Source: Aquimarina sp. AU58 (GTDB taxonomy: Bacteria; Bacteroidota; Bacteroidia; Flavobacteriales; Flavobacteriaceae). Taken from it: DNA of 64,000 nucleotides. A model generated the notes under the pieces. It had not been told where the DNA came from. It did no database searches and worked only from the letters and a program-made list of their open reading frames with translations. The position numbers and the translations under genes are program-made. Below are positions 15,089-22,971 of this stretch, piece after piece (position 1 is the stretch's first letter; the number at the start of each line of letters is the position of its first letter). The stretch is from positions 1 through 64,000 of the forward strand of contig NZ_OMPD01000005.1 of NCBI RefSeq assembly GCF_900312745.1. The letters run 5' to 3'.

Positions 15089-16518
15089 ATCATTACAGTA
15101 TTTAGGTTAAACTTATCCCAGTTTTCTAATTTCAATGCTTTGGGTAAAGCTAATGATGATCGGCTCATTGCTCCTCTTAGAGCACAAAACATAGTACCTC
15201 TAACTATATCTTCAAATGTATCAAGTTGGTCATTAAGATTATTTAATGCTGTCATACCGCAGGGTACTAAATCCTGATTATTTCCTTCACATGAAAAACT
15301 CATTTGTCTAACAGGTGTTGATCTGGCTTTTATTTCTTGAAATAGTGCCGATAACAATTGATGAATCCCTTTGCAATGATTATAACCATCAATATGTAAA
15401 TTATCTTCCAAACCCCCATTTAGACGAGAATCCATTAAAATGAGTACTTGTCTATCCAGCATCTCAGAAAGTTTATGGGTAATCTCCATCATCGATTCGC
15501 TTGCGCTTGCCAAACCAATCGCATAAAACAAGCCACCATGCCAAGGACCTGTTTCCAGAATCAAAGGATTATCTGCAATGGCAATGACTTCTGAACTAAT
15601 TTTTGTTTCTGAAAAATCTAATAAATCCATACAATGGCCTAGTACCTGTGGGGAGCATCTTACAGAATAACGTGCCTGATGTAAAGACTTCTCTCCTTCT
15701 ACAATACGTTCGGATTCTAAATATTTATTACGAAGATCTATAAGTAATCCACCTGCATTACCATAGCTTGGGTGTACACTATTATGATTTAACCCAATAG
15801 TAAAATGTTCCTCACCAGCACCAATAGCGATTGATGTTAAAGCAACAGCCTCAAAACATGAAGTCATTAATTGCCTCAATCTATGATCTAATTGGATAGC
15901 CCATGATGCCATAATAGAATTTGTATTAACCAAACCAATAACATCTCTCGGACCTTTAGGGTCGTTATTTTTGAAAAGTGGAGTAATGGCATGAGCCATA
16001 GAAATCAAATCGCCACTGGCTCCCAAACTACCTTTTCTAGGAACAGTTGGTATAACCTTACTATTAGCTAGTTCAAGTAACGCTTTATAAGTCATAGGAT
16101 GAACTGCTGATACTCCATATCCTGTTTTAATAACTTGTAATTTTAACGCTCTTCTTACTACAGGTTCTGGTAAGGGTTCTCCTATTCCCACTCTCAAATA
16201 ATCAAGTAAATTTATTTGTGTGTTTTTCCACTCATCAGGATCTATTCTATTTCGTTCATTTTCTCCATAACTAGTATGCAATCCATAAATGGTATTTTTG
16301 TCATTTATGAACTCGTTATCCATTAAATAGTTATAAGAACGTTCTACTTTTATATAATCTTCATCAGAAACGTCTAATGGTTTGCTTAATAAACCCATTT
16401 GATACCATTTATATAATGGATACCGCATGAATGAGTCTTTGTGTATTTGTAATAAATCATTTTCTTCATCCTTAACATTCCTTTCTTGAGGAGTAATTAA
16501 TACTTTTTCATCTAACAT
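15085..16518 (-). CDS. Aromatic amino acid ammonia-lyase / aminomutase (MIO enzyme)
   Basis: 477 residues of the HAL/PAL/TAL family. The Ala-Ser-Gly triad that cyclises to the MIO cofactor is in RKGSLGASGDL near residue 165. The catalytic Tyr is in TIYGLHTSYG near 80, QINLLDYLRVGIGEPLP follows at 103, and QARYSVRCSPQVLGH and NNQDLVPCG are further active-site blocks. It deaminates His, Phe or Tyr to the alpha,beta-unsaturated acid, or shifts the amino group if a mutase. Neighbours (TauD, PaaK-like ligase) argue for secondary metabolism rather than histidine catabolism, since no hutU/I/G genes are here. Slightly shorter than HAL (~510). First gene of the group; a hairpin lies 60 bp upstream. 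Confidence 0.88.
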   Translation of the reverse strand: MLDEKVLITPQERNVKDEENDLLQIHKDSFMRYPLYKWYQMGLLSKPLDVSDEDYIKVERSYNYLMDNEFINDKNTIYGLHTSYGENERNRIDPDEWKNTQINLLDYLRVGIGEPLPEPVVRRALKLQVIKTGYGVSAVHPMTYKALLELANSKVIPTVPRKGSLGASGDLISMAHAITPLFKNNDPKGPRDVIGLVNTNSIMASWAIQLDHRLRQLMTSCFEAVALTSIAIGAGEEHFTIGLNHNSVHPSYGNAGGLLIDLRNKYLESERIVEGEKSLHQARYSVRCSPQVLGHCMDLLDFSETKISSEVIAIADNPLILETGPWHGGLFYAIGLASASESMMEITHKLSEMLDRQVLILMDSRLNGGLEDNLHIDGYNHCKGIHQLLSALFQEIKARSTPVRQMSFSCEGNNQDLVPCGMTALNNLNDQLDTFEDIVRGTMFCALRGAMSRSSLALPKALKLENWDKFNLNTVMI

Positions 16519-16578
16519 AATTGTTCTTTTATATAATTAATAAATAAGTTGGTAAATTCTTTTGGTTTAGTGTTTTAA

Positions 16579-16615
16579 GCCGAAGTGATTCAAAAAAAGT
16601 TTAAGTCATTTCGGC
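16579..16615 (-). promoter_or_regulatory. Hairpin in the leader of the ammonia-lyase operon
   Basis: A 10-bp stem GCCGAAGTGA / TCATTTCGGC with one wobble pair, extendable inward, 61 bp upstream of the lyase start. It may be a leader attenuator or an operator. Confidence 0.4.
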
Positions 16616-16779
16616 ATTTTGGAAAGTAAAATTATGATATCTAAAGAAAAATACATTGCATTTTTTATACGTTTCTATACCACTTAATCTCTATTAAAAC
16701 AACATTAACACTGTAGTTAAATAAACTATAAATCTGTTTTTGTACTAGAATATTTTTCTCTTAAATTCGTTTGTTATAG

Positions 16780-16886
16780 ATTTCTAGAGGAGAAGAAATT
16801 GCCCATACTATTAGTAGTCTTTTAGAAATGGACGATCGAGGGTTTATTACCGAGGCTACTGTTTTTGCAACAAATCCCAAGGTATA
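16780..16886 (+). pseudogene. Gene fragment of unknown family (34 codons)
   Basis: A frame preceded by a stop (16777) and lacking ATG reads ISRGEEIAHTISSLLEMDD, then RGFITEATVFATNPKV and stop. The residue pattern is protein-like (amphipathic helix then strand), so I take it as the tail or middle of a lost gene, joined at 16874 to the holA-derived piece. Family not recognised. Confidence 0.4.
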
Positions 16887-16996
16887 AATTACCTCATTAT
16901 TTTTACCAGAAGTTCTTTAAGAATATCACCTTGCGAAAGATTTGTTGCTCCTACTCCTTTACTTTTTACATCGGCATCTCTTAGGTAGGCAATAAT
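16874..16996 (-). pseudogene. Truncated duplicate of the holA 3' end
   Basis: These 123 bases match 18900-19021 with about seven differences, all transitions. They encode the last ~36 residues of DNA polymerase III delta (ending LLVKIMR-like, stop retained). The match extends past the stop codon. It has no start and cannot make HolA; the intact gene is 2 kb away in the same orientation. Confidence 0.85.
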
Positions 16997-17020
16997 ATTA
17001 AGGCTTTTGAGTAAAATAAT

Positions 17021-17056
17021 TTATTCAAAACGTTTGAAGCCAGAAGAGTAAAATGA
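17021..17056 (+). pseudogene. Remnant of a DUF2147 gene C-terminus
   Basis: Reads LFKTFEARRVK and stop, exactly the tail of the intact DUF2147 protein at 2186-2605, with several silent base changes. Everything upstream is lost. Confidence 0.7.
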
Positions 17057-17099
17057 TATACTAATCAATAATTTAGCAAATTATTTGTGTCTAATAATA

Positions 17100-17195
17100 A
17101 ATCTGGATCATGCAATTAAATTGGATGCAAAAATCTCTACTAACTACTATAATAGATGTTTTTACTCTCCCAACCTCTCTTGCATGATCCAGATT
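17100..17195. repeat. 96-bp element with 15-bp perfect inverted ends
   Basis: AATCTGGATCATGCA (17100-17114) and TGCATGATCCAGATT (17181-17195) flank a 66-bp AT-rich spacer with no ORF. It may be a miniature mobile element or a long-stem RNA. Confidence 0.55.
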
Positions 17196-17286
17196 ATAAA
17201 AATTTCTGGGAAATACATTCCCCTTATCAAGATTTTAATAGGATAGCATCATATATAAACATGATGGATAGATCCTCTTTTTATTA

Positions 17287-18414
17287 CTAGATTTTTGCAT
17301 CTGAAATAAGTTTTAGAAGCATTCCCATCTCCTCATGAGTCACCTCTCTATTACTCCTCACCTGGTGTACTACAATCAAATCTCTAACAGGATCGACCAC
17401 TAAGTATTGTCCCCCAAACCCAAAAGCATGATATGCTTTTGATGATAGAGTTACATGTGGGAAATGTGGGAATTCATTACCAGCTTTTCCATTCCACCAT
17501 GCAAACTTCCCAGCTCCACCCCTTTCATATATAGCAGCGTTAGAATGATAACTTGTAATGTCGTTTATCCAATCTTTAGGAACGATTTGCGTACCACCCC
17601 AATCGCCTTCTCGCGACATCAATACACCAAAACGGAATAAAGTAAATGCATTCATTTTCAACGAGTAAACCGGGTGAACAGTAATTCGAGGCCTTCTAAT
17701 ATAACTTCCATCATTTGTTCTGAAGCCCTTTACTCCTATTGGGTCTAAAATATCTTCTTTTAAAGCCCGGAAAAAGTCCAAACCAGTTTCATTTGAGAAG
17801 ACAGTCCCGTAAGCACCATGATCCCAATTACCATAATAGAATAAATCACCTGGTTTCTGTGAGTTTCTAGGTGGTTTGGTAGCGATCATTTTCGGAGTTT
17901 CGAATATAGTATTATGGTATACGCCTGATCGCAATCCAATAACATCTTCTAGGGTGGCTGATAGCTCTAGCTCTGATAATCCATCCACATCATTTATCTC
18001 CAACTGCCCCAATGTCTTGGTTAAATCTATAGTTCCATTTTCTACATACTTTCCATAAACTGCACCCATAAGAGGTTTTCTCATAGAATTGATTGCATAT
18101 TTGGTTCCTGGTCTACCAAATTCAACCAATATTCTTCCACACTTGCCCACCAACAATGCATCGGTACCAATTCTTCTAGCATAGTCTTTGACCTTTTCAA
18201 GTTTTTCAGGGTCAAAACCAAAATCTCTTGGATTTTCAATACGTTCAAGGGTTTTACCGGGGGTAATGGTACATTCTCCCTGTGCCGTAACTTTAACCTG
18301 TGCTTCGGTTTCCTCTGCAAAAACCTCGTTTTCTTCCTGTTGGGTACAAGAGGTAGTACACAAACTAAGACAAACTATTACCGAGGATAGTAATCTAATA
18401 TTCATTTTTTTCAT
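17287..18414 (-). CDS. Serine hydrolase, class C beta-lactamase-like lipoprotein
   Basis: 375 residues. Lipoprotein signal (MKKMNIRLLSSVIVCLSLC, then TTSC; lipobox Cys near residue 23). The penicillin-binding-protein-like fold shows the nucleophile motif S-x-x-K in INSMRKPLMGAVYG near residue 107 and a Tyr-x-Asn-type motif in FYYGNWDHGAYG near 195; a third basic motif is not obvious. Such proteins hydrolyse esters, amides or D-amino-acid peptides; a true beta-lactamase role is not supported by the sequence. It is flanked by repeat-rich DNA on both sides and is transcribed alone, which may mean it arrived by transfer or survived a local rearrangement. Confidence 0.85.
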   Translation of the reverse strand: MKKMNIRLLSSVIVCLSLCTTSCTQQEENEVFAEETEAQVKVTAQGECTITPGKTLERIENPRDFGFDPEKLEKVKDYARRIGTDALLVGKCGRILVEFGRPGTKYAINSMRKPLMGAVYGKYVENGTIDLTKTLGQLEINDVDGLSELELSATLEDVIGLRSGVYHNTIFETPKMIATKPPRNSQKPGDLFYYGNWDHGAYGTVFSNETGLDFFRALKEDILDPIGVKGFRTNDGSYIRRPRITVHPVYSLKMNAFTLFRFGVLMSREGDWGGTQIVPKDWINDITSYHSNAAIYERGGAGKFAWWNGKAGNEFPHFPHVTLSSKAYHAFGFGGQYLVVDPVRDLIVVHQVRSNREVTHEEMGMLLKLISDAKI

Positions 18415-18914
18415 AATAATTTAACTTACTGTTTTTGTTATAGAACTCATCTTGAGTAATGCTTCAGCCGAAAAAGTTTGGTTTTTGTGCAATAATGAAG
18501 TAGGTTTTTTTCAGCATAGCTATAGCTACGGTTAAAAAAATCAACAAAAATTAGAGTGCAAAATGTAAATTTTGTAGGTCAAGGCATTACTCAAGATGAG
18601 TTCATAATTAATTCATTGATTATTTGTTTAAAACTAGCTAAATATCTAGTTTATATCTAAATGAAATCTTCTGAAAAAATAATTATTATCTGATGAATTA
18701 AGTTTTTTTTAGCCCGTAAACCAATGATTTAAGCGAATGAATAAAAAGCACACAGATATGGCTATCCAAGTACTAGAAAATCGTATGTACTAGTTATAGT
18801 TTGAGTTTACTGTAAAAGAGAGTAATGATATGATTTGGGACGTATGACAAATTCCTCTTATTACATACAATACAATGTCATTTAGCTAAGAAAAATAACA
18901 TCCCAAAGTATAAG
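18415..18914. other. Intergenic region carrying the inverted-repeat element
   Basis: 500 bp between the serine hydrolase start and the holA end. Apart from the element at 18443-18603, I see no gene or terminator. Confidence 0.6.
18443..18603. repeat. 161-bp MITE-like element with 20-bp perfect inverted ends
   Basis: GAACTCATCTTGAGTAATGC (18443-18462) pairs exactly with its reverse complement at 18584-18603. Inside lies a second imperfect palindrome centred on AGCTATAGCTA (~18520), flanked by T- and A-runs. No ORF. The nested dyads resemble non-autonomous insertion or REP-type elements. Confidence 0.7.
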
Positions 18915-19919
18915 TTATCTCATTATTTTTACCAGAAGTTCTTTAAGAATATCACCTTGTGGAAGATTTGTTGCTCCTACTCCTTTACTTTTTACATCGG
19001 CGTCTCTTAGGTAAGCAATAATCCCACTTACTTTTTTCATAGGGTAATTACGAGCTGCTTCTGAGTAATCTTTTACAAAGTATGGATTAATTTTTAAAGC
19101 ACTGGCAACATTGCGTTGTGATTTATCGGTCAAACCATGATATTGTAATACCTGAGAAAAAAAGCTATACAGCAAAGAAATCGTAACGACTAATGGGTTG
19201 TCTTTGGGGTTTTGTGCAAAATAATTTATGATAAGATGTGCTTTAACTCCATTTCTGGTTCCTATTGCCTTTCGAAGTTCAAAATTGTTAAACTCTTTAC
19301 TAATCCCAATATTCTCTTCAATTTGATCGGCGGTGATCTGAGTTCCTGAAGGAATAATTAATTTTAGTTTTTCTAACTCATTATTTATTTTGCTAAGATC
19401 GGTTCCCAAAAACTCTACCAGCATTTGAGATGCTTTGGGGTCAATAGTATATTTAGCCCCACCAAGAACCCTTCTTATCCAATCAGAAACCTGGTTTTCG
19501 TACAGCTTTTTACTTTCAAAAATAACTCCATTCTTCGCAACTACTTTATAGAGTTTTTTTCTCTTATCTATCTTTTTATATTTATAACACATCACCAAAA
19601 CGGTAGAAGGCTGTGGATTTTCTACATAATCTGCCAGTTTTTCGATCGTTCTGGACAATTCCTGGGCTTCTTTAACAATCACTACCTGTCTTTCTGCCAT
19701 CATCGGAAAACGTTTTGCATTAGCCACAATATCTTCTATACTCACATCACGACCATACAATACCATTTGATTAAATCCTTTTTCTTCTTCTGCAAGGACG
19801 TTCTTATCAATAAATTGAGAAATCCTATCTATATAATATGGTTCTTCTCCCATAAGGAAATAGATAGGTTTGATATTTCCATTTTTTATATCACTTACGA
19901 TTTGTTTTACTTCATCCAT
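18915..19919 (-). CDS. holA: DNA polymerase III subunit delta
   Basis: 334 residues, normal length for HolA, the clamp-loader subunit that opens the beta clamp. The N-terminal AAA+-like domain starts MDEVKQIVSDIKNGNIKPIY, then FLMGEEPYYID. It includes VVIVKEAQELSR and LVMCYKYKKIDKRKKLYK around residues 80-125. A helical middle and collar domain follow (VEFLGTDLSKINNELEKL, then NNFELRKAIG). It ends LLVKIMR. Divergent from the HsdR-N domain gene, with only 26 bp between the two starts. The tail is duplicated as debris at 16874. Confidence 0.93.
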   Translation of the reverse strand: MDEVKQIVSDIKNGNIKPIYFLMGEEPYYIDRISQFIDKNVLAEEEKGFNQMVLYGRDVSIEDIVANAKRFPMMAERQVVIVKEAQELSRTIEKLADYVENPQPSTVLVMCYKYKKIDKRKKLYKVVAKNGVIFESKKLYENQVSDWIRRVLGGAKYTIDPKASQMLVEFLGTDLSKINNELEKLKLIIPSGTQITADQIEENIGISKEFNNFELRKAIGTRNGVKAHLIINYFAQNPKDNPLVVTISLLYSFFSQVLQYHGLTDKSQRNVASALKINPYFVKDYSEAARNYPMKKVSGIIAYLRDADVKSKGVGATNLPQGDILKELLVKIMR

Positions 19920-19945
19920 TCAGAAAAAATCATCAAATTTGTGTT

Positions 19946-20389
19946 ATGCAAAAGCTTAACTTTCCAGGGTATCAGTTCAGGTTCAAAAATAGCGAAAATA
20001 AAGTTTCTATTTTTGACAGAATTCGTAAAAAATTTATCATTCTTACTCCAGAAGAATGGGTACGGCAACATACTATTCACTTTCTTATTGAAGAAAAGAA
20101 ATATCCCGAAAGCTTAATTAATGTAGAAAAACTAATACAACTCAATGGACTTAACAAACGTTATGACATTATTATATTTAACTCAGACGGTAGTATTTTT
20201 CTTATAGTGGAGTGTAAATCTGCACGTATAAAAATCACACAAGAAGTATTTGATCAAATTGCGAGATACAACCTTGCTTTAGATTCAGAATATTTAATGA
20301 TCACTAATGGTTTAGAGCATTATTATTGTCAAATGAATTATACCGACCAGCAGTATACTTTTCTAAAAGATATACCAGACTACAAATAG
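19946..20389 (+). CDS. Type I restriction HsdR N-terminal-domain protein (stand-alone nuclease fold)
   Basis: 147 residues consisting only of the HsdR-N PD-(D/E)XK-like domain. Core residues are visible: KRYDIIIFNSDG (Asp) near 73 and IFLIVECKSARIKI (Glu-x-Lys) near 88, giving the D...ExK nuclease pattern; PEEWVRQHTIHFL near 35 and ITNGLEHYYCQM near 120 are typical of this family. There is no helicase, HsdM or HsdS nearby, so this is not a restriction system. The same small protein is commonly divergent from holA in Bacteroidota, which suggests a housekeeping role in DNA metabolism. Confidence 0.85.
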   Translation: MQKLNFPGYQFRFKNSENKVSIFDRIRKKFIILTPEEWVRQHTIHFLIEEKKYPESLINVEKLIQLNGLNKRYDIIIFNSDGSIFLIVECKSARIKITQEVFDQIARYNLALDSEYLMITNGLEHYYCQMNYTDQQYTFLKDIPDYK

Positions 20390-20472
20390 TTTTACCCTAT
20401 ACTCATTCGTAAGAAGCCGAAAACACATATCCAGAAAAACTACTGCTTTAAATTTATGAATTTGAAGTTTAG

Positions 20473-20491
20473 ATTTATAAATATCAAGAAT
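20473..20491 (+). promoter_or_regulatory. 19-bp motif shared with the second peptide cluster
   Basis: ATTTATAAATATCAAGAAT occurs here 89 bp before the metallopeptidase ATG. It recurs identically at 56691-56709 and with one change at 57380-57398. Confidence 0.4.
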
Positions 20492-20579
20492 GTTGGTTTG
20501 TGAATCAAAATAAGTTCTAATAATTTCAATTCTTAATAACTCACTAACTGGCAAAACTAAATCTTAAAACTTAAAAATT

Positions 20580-21770
20580 ATGAATTTTTTCAAATCATTG
20601 AGCATTGCAATTATATCTTGCTTGATACTTATTATTACCTCCTGCGAGGTTGATGAGAAAATATCAGACGAAGGTACTGATGAACAACAAAATGATCCAG
20701 TACTACAAAACATAGAAAAATGGGGGTTTTCAAAAGATGTCATTGAAGATCTTGGAGATTATTATCTGGTTGATGGAGATATCATTTTTTATAAAAATGT
20801 AAAATATCCTGATTTCAAAAATCCAATTTCCAAGCAAAGGCGACACCCCCGATCTGTTACTATTTCCAATGTAAGAGTTTTTATCAACCCAGGAATGGAT
20901 GCGAATTGGAGAAATGCATCTTTGCAAGCTATTAATCGGTGGAACTCGGTAAATTCAAAACTCAAATTGAGTGTAACCACATCATCTTCCAATTCTCATA
21001 TTCAGATCATGTATGATTCGCAAGATCCCGCAATTAATTTAGCATCTAATGTTTTTGGGCGAGGAACATTCCCTACTGGAAACGGATTACCCGGTAGAGG
21101 AATTTGGGTAAATCCTGATTTTGATTCCCCTAGGCTTTGTGGTAAAGCAATTACTCAAAATATGAGAATAGCAAATGTTCAACATGAAATAGGTCATAAT
21201 GTTGGGATTACTCATACAAATCAATCTTTTGGAAGTCTGATACCAGGAACACCGAACCTAGATGCTCGATCCGTAATGAATGGAGGAAAAGCATGTACAA
21301 TTAATAATTTTAGTAATGGAGATAAAATTGCTATTAGATATTTGTTTCCAAAAACAACACCTCCTCCTGTAGGAACTCCAAAAACTTTTTATAGATTTTA
21401 TAACAGTAGAGCTGTTGATCATTACTATAGTACTCATCGAAGACCACCTTCTGGCTATAGATTAGAAGGAGCTATAGGTAAAGTTTTTGATAAAAAAGTA
21501 GCTAATACTATTCCTCTATATAAAGCATATAACAGAAATGCAAAAAATCATTTTTATTCTACAAATCGTAGAGAAATAACTAATGCTTCTGGTTATCAAT
21601 ATTTGGGTATTGCGGGATATGTATATGCATCTAGAGGTAGCCGTAGAATACCACTATATCGTTTTTATAACAGTACAGCTGTAAATCATTTTTACACTAC
21701 AAATCGCAACGAAGGTAATAATGCACCTGGGTATCGATATGAAGGAGTTGCCTGTTATATACTTCGTTAA
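20580..21770 (+). CDS. Secreted HEIGH-type zinc metallopeptidase with DUF5648 repeats
   Basis: 396 residues. Lipoprotein signal (MNFFKSLSIAIISCLILIITSC, lipidated Cys22). The M57-like metallopeptidase domain spans ~85-255; its zinc motif HEIGHNVGITH is near residue 202. C-terminal are three repeats of ~45 residues of the DUF5648 type, each opening YRFYNS..V.H[YF]YST-like: FYRFYNSRAVDHYYSTHR, LYKAYNRNAKNHFYSTNR, LYRFYNSTAVNHFYTTNR. The repeats resemble carbohydrate- or wall-binding modules of extracellular enzymes, but their ligand is unknown. Likely surface-anchored or released. A 19-bp upstream motif is shared with the peptide cluster at 56.7 kb. Confidence 0.88.
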   Translation: MNFFKSLSIAIISCLILIITSCEVDEKISDEGTDEQQNDPVLQNIEKWGFSKDVIEDLGDYYLVDGDIIFYKNVKYPDFKNPISKQRRHPRSVTISNVRVFINPGMDANWRNASLQAINRWNSVNSKLKLSVTTSSSNSHIQIMYDSQDPAINLASNVFGRGTFPTGNGLPGRGIWVNPDFDSPRLCGKAITQNMRIANVQHEIGHNVGITHTNQSFGSLIPGTPNLDARSVMNGGKACTINNFSNGDKIAIRYLFPKTTPPPVGTPKTFYRFYNSRAVDHYYSTHRRPPSGYRLEGAIGKVFDKKVANTIPLYKAYNRNAKNHFYSTNRREITNASGYQYLGIAGYVYASRGSRRIPLYRFYNSTAVNHFYTTNRNEGNNAPGYRYEGVACYILR

Positions 21771-21880
21771 CATATACTTATACATTTTAATCTAAACTAT
21801 TAAAGTTTTGCCAGTTACAGATTAAAAAAATTCCGGTTAGGCTACCGTTATATTCAGAATAAACTCATTAATTTGCAGAC

Positions 21881-22873
21881 GTGAATATCGCAGTCGTCAT
21901 ATTAAATTGGAATGGAAGATCTTTATTAGAGCAATTTTTACCTTCGGTGATCAAAAATTCTAAGGAAGCTACTATTTATCTTGCTGATAATGCTTCTACA
22001 GATGATTCTGTTGCTTTTGTAACGACTACTTTTCCTGAAGTTAAAATTATTCAAAACAAAGTTAACGGAGGCTATGCAAAAGGATATAATGATGCTTTAT
22101 CAAAAATTGATGCAGATATTTTTTGCCTTCTAAATAGTGATGTTGAAGTTACTAAAGATTGGTTAATTCCTATTCTTAAAACGTTTAAATCTCATACAGA
22201 AGTTGCAGCTATACAGCCTAAAATCCTTGATTATAAAAAGAAAACTCATTTTGAATATGCGGGAGCTGCAGGTGGGTACATCGATAAGCTGGGATACCCA
22301 TATTGTCGAGGAAGAATATTTGATACTCTTGAAGAAGATAACGGACAATATGATGATACTACTACTATATTTTGGGCGAGTGGAGCGTGCATATTTATAA
22401 GAAAGCAGGTATTTGAAGAGGTTGGAAAACTAGATGAAGATTTTTTTGCTCACCAGGAGGAGATCGATCTTTGCTGGCGTGTACACAGTAACGGCTATAC
22501 AATACTCTATGAAGGCTCATCAACGATTTATCATTTAGGAGGAGCAACTTTGGATGCGATGAATCCAAGAAAAACATTTCTAAATTTTAGAAACAGCCTA
22601 TACCTTCTGATTAAAAATGTACCAGGAAATACTGTATGGTTTTTGATTTTTATACGAATGATTCTAGATGGGCTTGCTGCAATTAGATTTATTACACAAG
22701 GAAAATTTTCTCATTTTGCAGCTATTTTCAAAGCACATATTAGTTTCTATACCAATTTTAACACTTTTAATAAAAAACGCAAAAAACTTTCAAAAACGGG
22801 GAAATATTATTCTCTTTTTTCCGTTGTATGGCAGTATTTTATTTTAAAACGTAAACATTTTGATCAATTATAA
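21881..22873 (+). CDS. Family 2 glycosyltransferase
   Basis: 330 residues starting at GTG 21881, which gives the canonical opening NIAVVILNWNGRSLLEQFLP. GT-A fold features: the nucleotide-binding LADNASTDDSV near residue 35, the metal-binding LLNSDVEV (D-x-D equivalent NSD) near 88, the acceptor-side HQEEIDLCWR near 187, and hydrophobic stretches near 250-270. It resembles rhamnosyltransferase-type GT2 enzymes that build cell-surface polysaccharides; donor and acceptor are unknown. It is not in an obvious polysaccharide cluster and lies upstream of an OmpA lipoprotein gene on the same strand. Confidence 0.9.
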   Translation: MNIAVVILNWNGRSLLEQFLPSVIKNSKEATIYLADNASTDDSVAFVTTTFPEVKIIQNKVNGGYAKGYNDALSKIDADIFCLLNSDVEVTKDWLIPILKTFKSHTEVAAIQPKILDYKKKTHFEYAGAAGGYIDKLGYPYCRGRIFDTLEEDNGQYDDTTTIFWASGACIFIRKQVFEEVGKLDEDFFAHQEEIDLCWRVHSNGYTILYEGSSTIYHLGGATLDAMNPRKTFLNFRNSLYLLIKNVPGNTVWFLIFIRMILDGLAAIRFITQGKFSHFAAIFKAHISFYTNFNTFNKKRKKLSKTGKYYSLFSVVWQYFILKRKHFDQL

Positions 22874-22924
22874 GGAGATATAATAAATTATTGTTAATGA
22901 CCTAGCATTACGTCACATTTTTAA

Positions 22925-22932
22925 TAATTTTG
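22925..22932 (+). promoter_or_regulatory. Candidate -7 promoter element of the OmpA gene
   Basis: TAATTTTG fits TAnnTTTG and lies 40 bp before ATG 22972. It overlaps the alternative TTG start at 22930, which argues against that start. Confidence 0.4.
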
Positions 22933-22971
22933 AGTTATATAACCAGAATAAGACTAAAAACAAATTTTCTA

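Larger units (their letters stand above)
16519..17286. other. Gene-debris region
   Basis: 768 bp with no intact gene. It contains a stop-bounded ORF fragment, a 123-bp copy of the holA 3' end, the last codons of a DUF2147 gene and a 96-bp element with 15-bp inverted ends, each listed separately. The mixture of 3' ends in both orientations suggests repeated recombination and decay here. Confidence 0.7.

Noticed and set aside
17287-18414. Beta-lactamase
   Set aside because: Only the SxxK and a Tyr-x-Asn-like motif are visible; general serine hydrolases of this fold are far more common.
19946-20389. Restriction-modification system suggested by the HsdR-N domain
   Set aside because: No helicase part, methylase or specificity subunit nearby; the gene is a usual divergent neighbour of holA in this phylum.
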